From contig NC_049987.1 of assembly GCF_000003815.2 (NCBI RefSeq), positions 10,958,714 to 11,018,713 of the forward strand: a stretch of 60,000 nucleotides of DNA, read 5' to 3'. Positions within the stretch are counted from its first letter, which is position 1, and every line of letters begins with the position of its first letter. This document shows, piece by piece, positions 55,253-60,000 of the stretch. The notes below the pieces were generated by a model that worked only from the letters and a program-made list of their open reading frames with translations, ran no database searches and was not told where the DNA came from. The DNA comes from Branchiostoma floridae (taxonomy: Eukaryota > Chordata > Leptocardii > Amphioxiformes > Branchiostomatidae). The position numbers and the translations under genes were made by a program.

Positions 55253-57454
55253 GAGGCGGCGGCAGATTTGCAGATACTGTCGCGAAATTGGTAGGCATGG
55301 CGAGAGTGATAACTGGCTGGCGCGTGTGTCTGACAAATGAGGCACTTTGATGTCCTCTTCACGCAGCAATCTTCCTCCTCGCTTATCGCCATGATCAGGC
55401 TGCAACAGCAGCTTCACAGGTCTGATGAGTGTAAGGTGTGAGCCAACGGAAATATGTTATCAGACTTAGAGCCAAGCCATGCTGTATATATCTTCACCGT
55501 GGTAAAAAAAAGCTTCACCGTTACTGGAAGAACTGGATAATTTTTGTACACAGTCAGATATTTAAAGATAGCACCAGCAATCTTTCTTCATTGACTGGAT
55601 TCAATCATTTCAGAAACTTGTCAACTGTGAATCGAGTTGCTTTGAAGCCTAAATTTCATCAGCTTCTCTTCAATGTTGGTGTTGATGAACACAGCTATTC
55701 TCACAATTGTATGTACAGGTATTGTGTATGGAGACAATAATGTATTCTATCGCCATGTTATTTACAGGTTCCAATTACACACTAGCAGCCCATCATATAT
55801 ATAATACTTGTAGACCATGTAATGCAGTGCCACAGGGATGAAACGTAAATAGATTGCGCACTTTATATATGTACTTTTTATTTTTATTTTGACATAGTAG
55901 TTCTCGCAGGCACAGGCATTACCTAGTTCATGACTATTTTCAAAGTCAGCAAAGGTTAATTGCTACCTGTCTCTCTAGGCGAGGTCAACGCCCGTTGCAA
56001 AACCCCCTGTGTGTTTTACGTCTGCCAAGATCCTTTTATAGACTGATTGGCTGTCCGTTTAAAAAGAGAATCTTAACACTTGTTTTTAATCAATGACTAG
56101 GAGTCTGACATTAACTTTTTAGAGAGAAAAATACTAATAGATTACAAAAGTCAAAGCCCAGACTATAAATACCTTTCATAAATATCTTCCTGGTTATACA
56201 TAAAATATTTTGTATTTGAGCATGGACTTTAAGTTAACTGTATCGGACGTATTTTTAAGATTTATTTGGGCACGGGTGACAAAATATATGTAATCTATTA
56301 GAAATATTATAAAACAGCGTTGGCATTTACATTAGGTAGGGTTATTTAGGTGAACTCTATTGTCAACTTAAAATTTATAACCTGTAATTGTGTAGAGATG
56401 CTGCTGTCAAATGAACACCAGCTACGTAATCATAATTCAATTTTGCTATGACATTCACAGTTCATACTTCAACATATCTAATATCAAACTATTTTGTCCT
56501 TTGTAATATACAATTCTAATTTAATCACAGAGATGACAAGGTCAACTAAGATGTTTAGCTTCGTTTTTCAACGAGGTCAATATGTACACCCATCATTTAT
56601 TCCCATGCGATCATTTCAGGCTTGGCTTATTTAGTTTGCAAACCCTTTTGACACCAGTAATGAATGACCGTGTGAGGTAGACTACTTTGCAGTGAGCTAC
56701 TAATGCTGTATCAAATAGATGGTAAGGCTTAAGGTACAAAGCTTTCAATACAATGACGGATTTTTGCTCTGTATATATAGCAATTTGCGTACTATTAGTG
56801 TAAACGGTCCGTTAATGTATGCAGGTCTCAAGCACTGTATCTGTTCTAAAAAAGGTTTCTTCTTTGTATATTGTAGAAAGAGTGACTTTTTATCAACTAT
56901 ACAAATATCATTCAAGCTATCAAAAAGAAATTGAATAACAAACTATACTCTAGCTAGACACAAGAAAACAGCTTTGCTAACTATTCGTACCCAACAGATG
57001 TCGATTTTATCCCTGTAGGTTTTATGTCGGTGGAATTGCATCCAGAGCACTTAAGGCCCACTGTCACTCCCCCAGTTATTCCACTTTAGACAGCTTAATG
57101 CACATATGTCAGATGGCTGTAAACGCATTTGTTGAAAAGTGCGCCTATGCCTACTTAAAGGTGCGGCAAATAAAGCGGCAGATGGATTCCGCTGTCGGTG
57201 CACTTTCCCCGCTTGCCCAACACGGATTGACAATAACTTCCCAGCAAAAGGGTGATGCATTCGTTGGTATTTAAAACTCCGATCCAGTATTCACAGCGCT
57301 AACTGTCTGGGCGACGGTGAACTAATTTTGTCATACGTCTCTATTCTTATGGTATATAATAAGACGATATAAGCCAGAGTCATATATCTTTGTCATCGCA
57401 TAGTTTAAGACAATTTTCTCTTTGTTGTGCACTTTGTGTTATGTTGAACTCCAG
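55253..57454. other. Non-coding stretch, no gene supported
   Basis: AT-rich from about 55740 on. If the exon at 55169-55252 is real, its promoter should be in the first few hundred bases, where no motif stands out. Confidence 0.4.
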
Positions 57455-57649
57455 ACAATCCATAAGGTGATGCTCATCGTTGACACCTCTGAAGATTACT
57501 TGAGTAGTAATCGTTGGTACCTGTTCCCTACGGAGCAACCCACCTGTACAGCACTCAGACTGGGGAGAGGGCTCCTGATTGCATTGTCTGTCGACTACGG
57601 GCTTGATAACAGACTCCACAGCAACAAGACGCACCTCAGCGAAGTACAG
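57455..57649 (+). CDS. Candidate internal exon, unknown protein
   Basis: An acceptor with a pyrimidine-rich run (TTTTCTCTTTGTTGTGCAC...CCAG) and a strong donor GTAAGC bracket exactly 65 open codons, phase 0 at both ends: TIHKVMLIVDTSEDYLSS, RWYLFPTEQPTCTALRLGRG, LLIALSVDYGLDN, HLSEVQ. The GC content is above that of its flanks. No family is recognised and no partner exon was found on +. Confidence 0.28.
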
Positions 57650-57779
57650 GTAAGCTTGTCTGGTGTGCCATATTGTAGTGCCTCTTTTTCAGCTTCGTGG
57701 TTAATTATATTTCAGCCATACCATAGGTATGGTGAAATATATTGTATTCGTAATGTTTCTTTCTTTCTTCTTTCTTTCT

Positions 57780-58433
57780 TTCTCCTGTCAAATCTTCGGA
57801 ACACGGTATCTCCGTTGTTCCTGAACCGATTGACTTGAAATTTGACACAAGGGTAGAGTGGGTCAATATCCCCAGACGTTTTTTTCATTTTTTTCATATC
57901 TACCTTTAAAATGATTTTATTAAGGTTTTTTGGTCATCTTAAGACCAAAACTGTATATTTGGGCCCCCTGTACCCTGGTATTATAACCGAATGAGCTGAA
58001 ATTTGTCACAGATGTGCTTTGATAATTCCCCCATACAAATTCAATACCACTTTTGGTGTACAGTATAACGAAATGCTTATTTTTGCGATTTTTTGGTCAT
58101 TTTTTGACCAAAAAAGGACACTTTTGGCTCCTGTACCTTGCTTTTAGAACCGGATGACCTGAAATTTAGTATAGGAGTGCCCTAGACATATGCGCACATG
58201 GATCATTTAACAGTTGAGGCATACAGTACAACAAAATGCTTAATTTTACGATTATTTGGCCATTTTATGACCAAAAAGTACACTTTTGGCTCTTGTGCTC
58301 TGGTTTTAAAACCAAATGACCTAAATTTTGGTAAAATGGTGCACCAGATATTCATTCAAATGACACATGTATAATTTTTGTCATAGACTACGTCAAAATG
58401 ATAGATTTGGGGATTTTTTTTCCAATAGCCACA
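57780..58433 (+). repeat. Tandem repeat, about 162-bp period, four units
   Basis: Copies of (G/T)A(C/G)CTGAAATTTG are centred near 57832, 57993, 58156 and 58318, spacing 161-163. Each unit also has ACCAAAA...CACTTTTGG, CTC(C/T)(T/G)GT.C and a GGTCATTTT(T/A)TGACC palindrome. The units have diverged, so the array is old. A TTTC-rich simple repeat borders it at 57760-57782. Confidence 0.8.
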
Positions 58434-58463
58434 GGGGTCAATGACCTTAAGGTCGTTGACCCC
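58434..58463. repeat. 30-bp palindrome GGGGTCAATGACC...GGTCGTTGACCCC
   Basis: Near-perfect palindrome with one mismatch, centred on TTAA, at the right edge of the 162-bp array. The half-site GGGTCAATGACC resembles a nuclear-receptor-type inverted AGGTCA pair, which is speculative. Confidence 0.75.
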
Positions 58464-58597
58464 AGCTGCAGATTGCACCTTCTGGCATATATGTCTATTT
58501 AATCTAATTAGATAGGTAACCAATCACTTAGCCTGAATCTATATCCTAAAGAGGGGGGGGGGGGAGGGTGACAGCCAATCAGCGAGTCCGGTGTTAT

Positions 58598-59280
58598 CTG
58601 GAAGAGTCCATTCTTACACGGAGGGGTTCATTTTTTTTAAAATTCATCCTCGGACTGGTGAAGTCTTTCAGTGGGTGTATTTTTGGACAGGTCTATTTTG
58701 CAGTTTTACAGAAGGTGTGCTGGAAGAGTCTATTCTCGCACGGAGGGGGGATTTTTTTAAATTCATATTTTGGACTTTGGTGACTTCTAGTTTGTCAAAG
58801 TCTTTCAGCAGGGTTATTTTGGACTGGTCTAATTTGCAATTTTAAATGGGTGTGCTGGAAGAGTCCATTCTTGCATGGAGGGGGGATTTTTTAAAAATCT
58901 ATTGGCTTTTTTTTAAATCCATTTTTGGGACTTCAGTGATTATGTCAAAGTCCTATTTTAGCGGATGTATTTTTGGACTGCTCTACTTTACATGGAAGAA
59001 TCCATTTTTTGCACACGGAAGGGGGATTTTTTCAAATTCAGTTTGGACGGGTGGTGATGATTCAAAATTCAATTTTTAGTGGAAGTGTTTTTAGACTGGT
59101 CTATTATACCTTTTCATGCACTGGGACCTTTTTTGCTGAATTCAATTTTGGATTTGGTTTCTTATTCAAAAGGCCAAGGTTTCAGTGGGAGTATTTCTGG
59201 ACTGGTCTATTGTGCAAATTCACATAGGGTGCACTGGAGTCCATTCTTGAAGTTGAACGGGGGAATTTTGTAAGATTCAT
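58598..59280 (+). repeat. Tandem repeat, about 120-140-bp period, about six units
   Basis: CTGGAAGAGTCCATTCTTGC with CACGGAGGGGGGATTTTTT recurs near 58598, 58720, 58851, 58990, 59115 and 59230. Each unit also has TTTTTGGACTGGTCTA and TTTCAGTGGG. Short open frames over the array are by-products of the period. Confidence 0.8.
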
Positions 59281-60000
59281 TTTTGGGTTAAACTGCCATT
59301 AGTAAAAGTGATTTTTCAAATGGGTGATTTTGAAATAGTCTATTGTTGCATGGGGAGGGAGATGGCTGAAATATGCTGTATTTGCTCTCAAGCAAATGTC
59401 GGCCTTTCTAGTTGAGGATCGTTTCGCACGATGACCCAAAGATCTAGATTGCAGGTTGTATCAAGGTCTGCAGTCAAAAAGGAAACACATGTGCATTCCT
59501 TTATATTTCCTTCAATACAATCCGTAAACAATAAAGTAATTTGTTGTAGAAGGAGACGGTAGCTTCCTACTAAAGTTAGAGTCTTTCTGTGGAAGTTTTG
59601 AGTCTTCCTATCTTTGAAAAGAATGTTGCGCCGGGTTTTACATCGCTGTTGTTGCCGAATGTTGGTAAAGTTTCTCAGCTTTTGATTGAATTTTAGAACT
59701 ACATAATATTTATGCCCATGGAACTTCCAACCTTGGAAGTAAAATGCTTTGAGCCCGCTTGTTGCAGTTGCCTGGAAATAGCTTGTCACGAAGTAACCAA
59801 ATTTAGACATTGCGACACTGGGGATGTATTACCCCGTATTTCCTGGCCGACATTTCCTATCAAAGGCGGGCTCTACAGGACCCCTGGCCTTTCGTCACGG
59901 TGTGGGATGGCGTTTCCTGACTCCTGCACGGCCTCCGATAAGCGACAACCTGCGTTCAGCTGCACTCATTGAAACATACTGCATGCATGTAGATTGAAGC
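59281..60000. other. Non-coding stretch, no gene supported
   Basis: A 140-codon minus-strand frame (59810-59388) lacks any domain. The last 200 bases are GC-richer but carry no recognised exon. Confidence 0.4.

Noticed and set aside
57780-59280. CRISPR array
   Set aside because: Repeats are long, diverged and without unique spacers; this is a eukaryotic minisatellite.
59388-59810. 140-codon open frame on -
   Set aside because: Basic and unstructured-looking, no recognised motif, no supporting context.

Overview
The window looks like draft genomic DNA from an amphioxus (Branchiostoma; inferred, not proven). The grounds are vertebrate-like genes with many short exons and introns of a few hundred bases, a CR1/Crack-type non-LTR retrotransposon whose protein begins with a 2A peptide (known from amphioxus and sea urchin), and a heavy load of small inverted-repeat elements (MITEs). 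Two 100-N runs (16827-16926, 51871-51970) are scaffold gaps. Exons were assembled by eye from splice sites, reading frame and intron phase; no alignment was run.

Layout. 1-3338: nearly intact CR1/Crack-like retrotransposon on +, with an N-terminal 2A motif, APE endonuclease and reverse transcriptase, broken by one amber codon. 3602-14940 (-): 5' part of a secreted or membrane aminopeptidase P gene (XPNPEP2-like), with a signal-peptide exon, the two N-terminal domains and a tandemly duplicated, phase-matched exon 7; its catalytic exons lie beyond the left edge. Its 5.3 kb first intron holds two inverted copies of one Harbinger-type MITE plus a third MITE. 17224-19905 (+): complete four-exon Shisa-like gene of 190 codons. 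21721-37852 (-): complete 26-exon adhesion GPCR of 1193 codons with the order signal peptide, LRR block, C-type lectin domain, hormone-receptor (HormR) domain, Thr-rich stalk, GAIN/GPS, 7TM and short tail. The Shisa-like and receptor genes converge tail to tail.

From about 38 kb to 60 kb the window is gene-poor. It holds a signal-peptide first exon (55169-55252, -), two weak candidate exons, a decayed retroelement fragment (44471-44905), MITEs, a tRNA-derived SINE also found in a receptor intron, and two tandem-repeat blocks at the right end (period about 162 bp, then about 120-140 bp).

The most interesting items are the LRR + C-type lectin + HormR adhesion GPCR, whose lectin module sits between two phase-1 introns as expected for exon shuffling; the duplicated exon 7 of the XPNPEP2-like gene, which looks like a mutually exclusive pair; and the 2A-bearing retrotransposon. 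No operon, CRISPR array or prokaryotic system is present.
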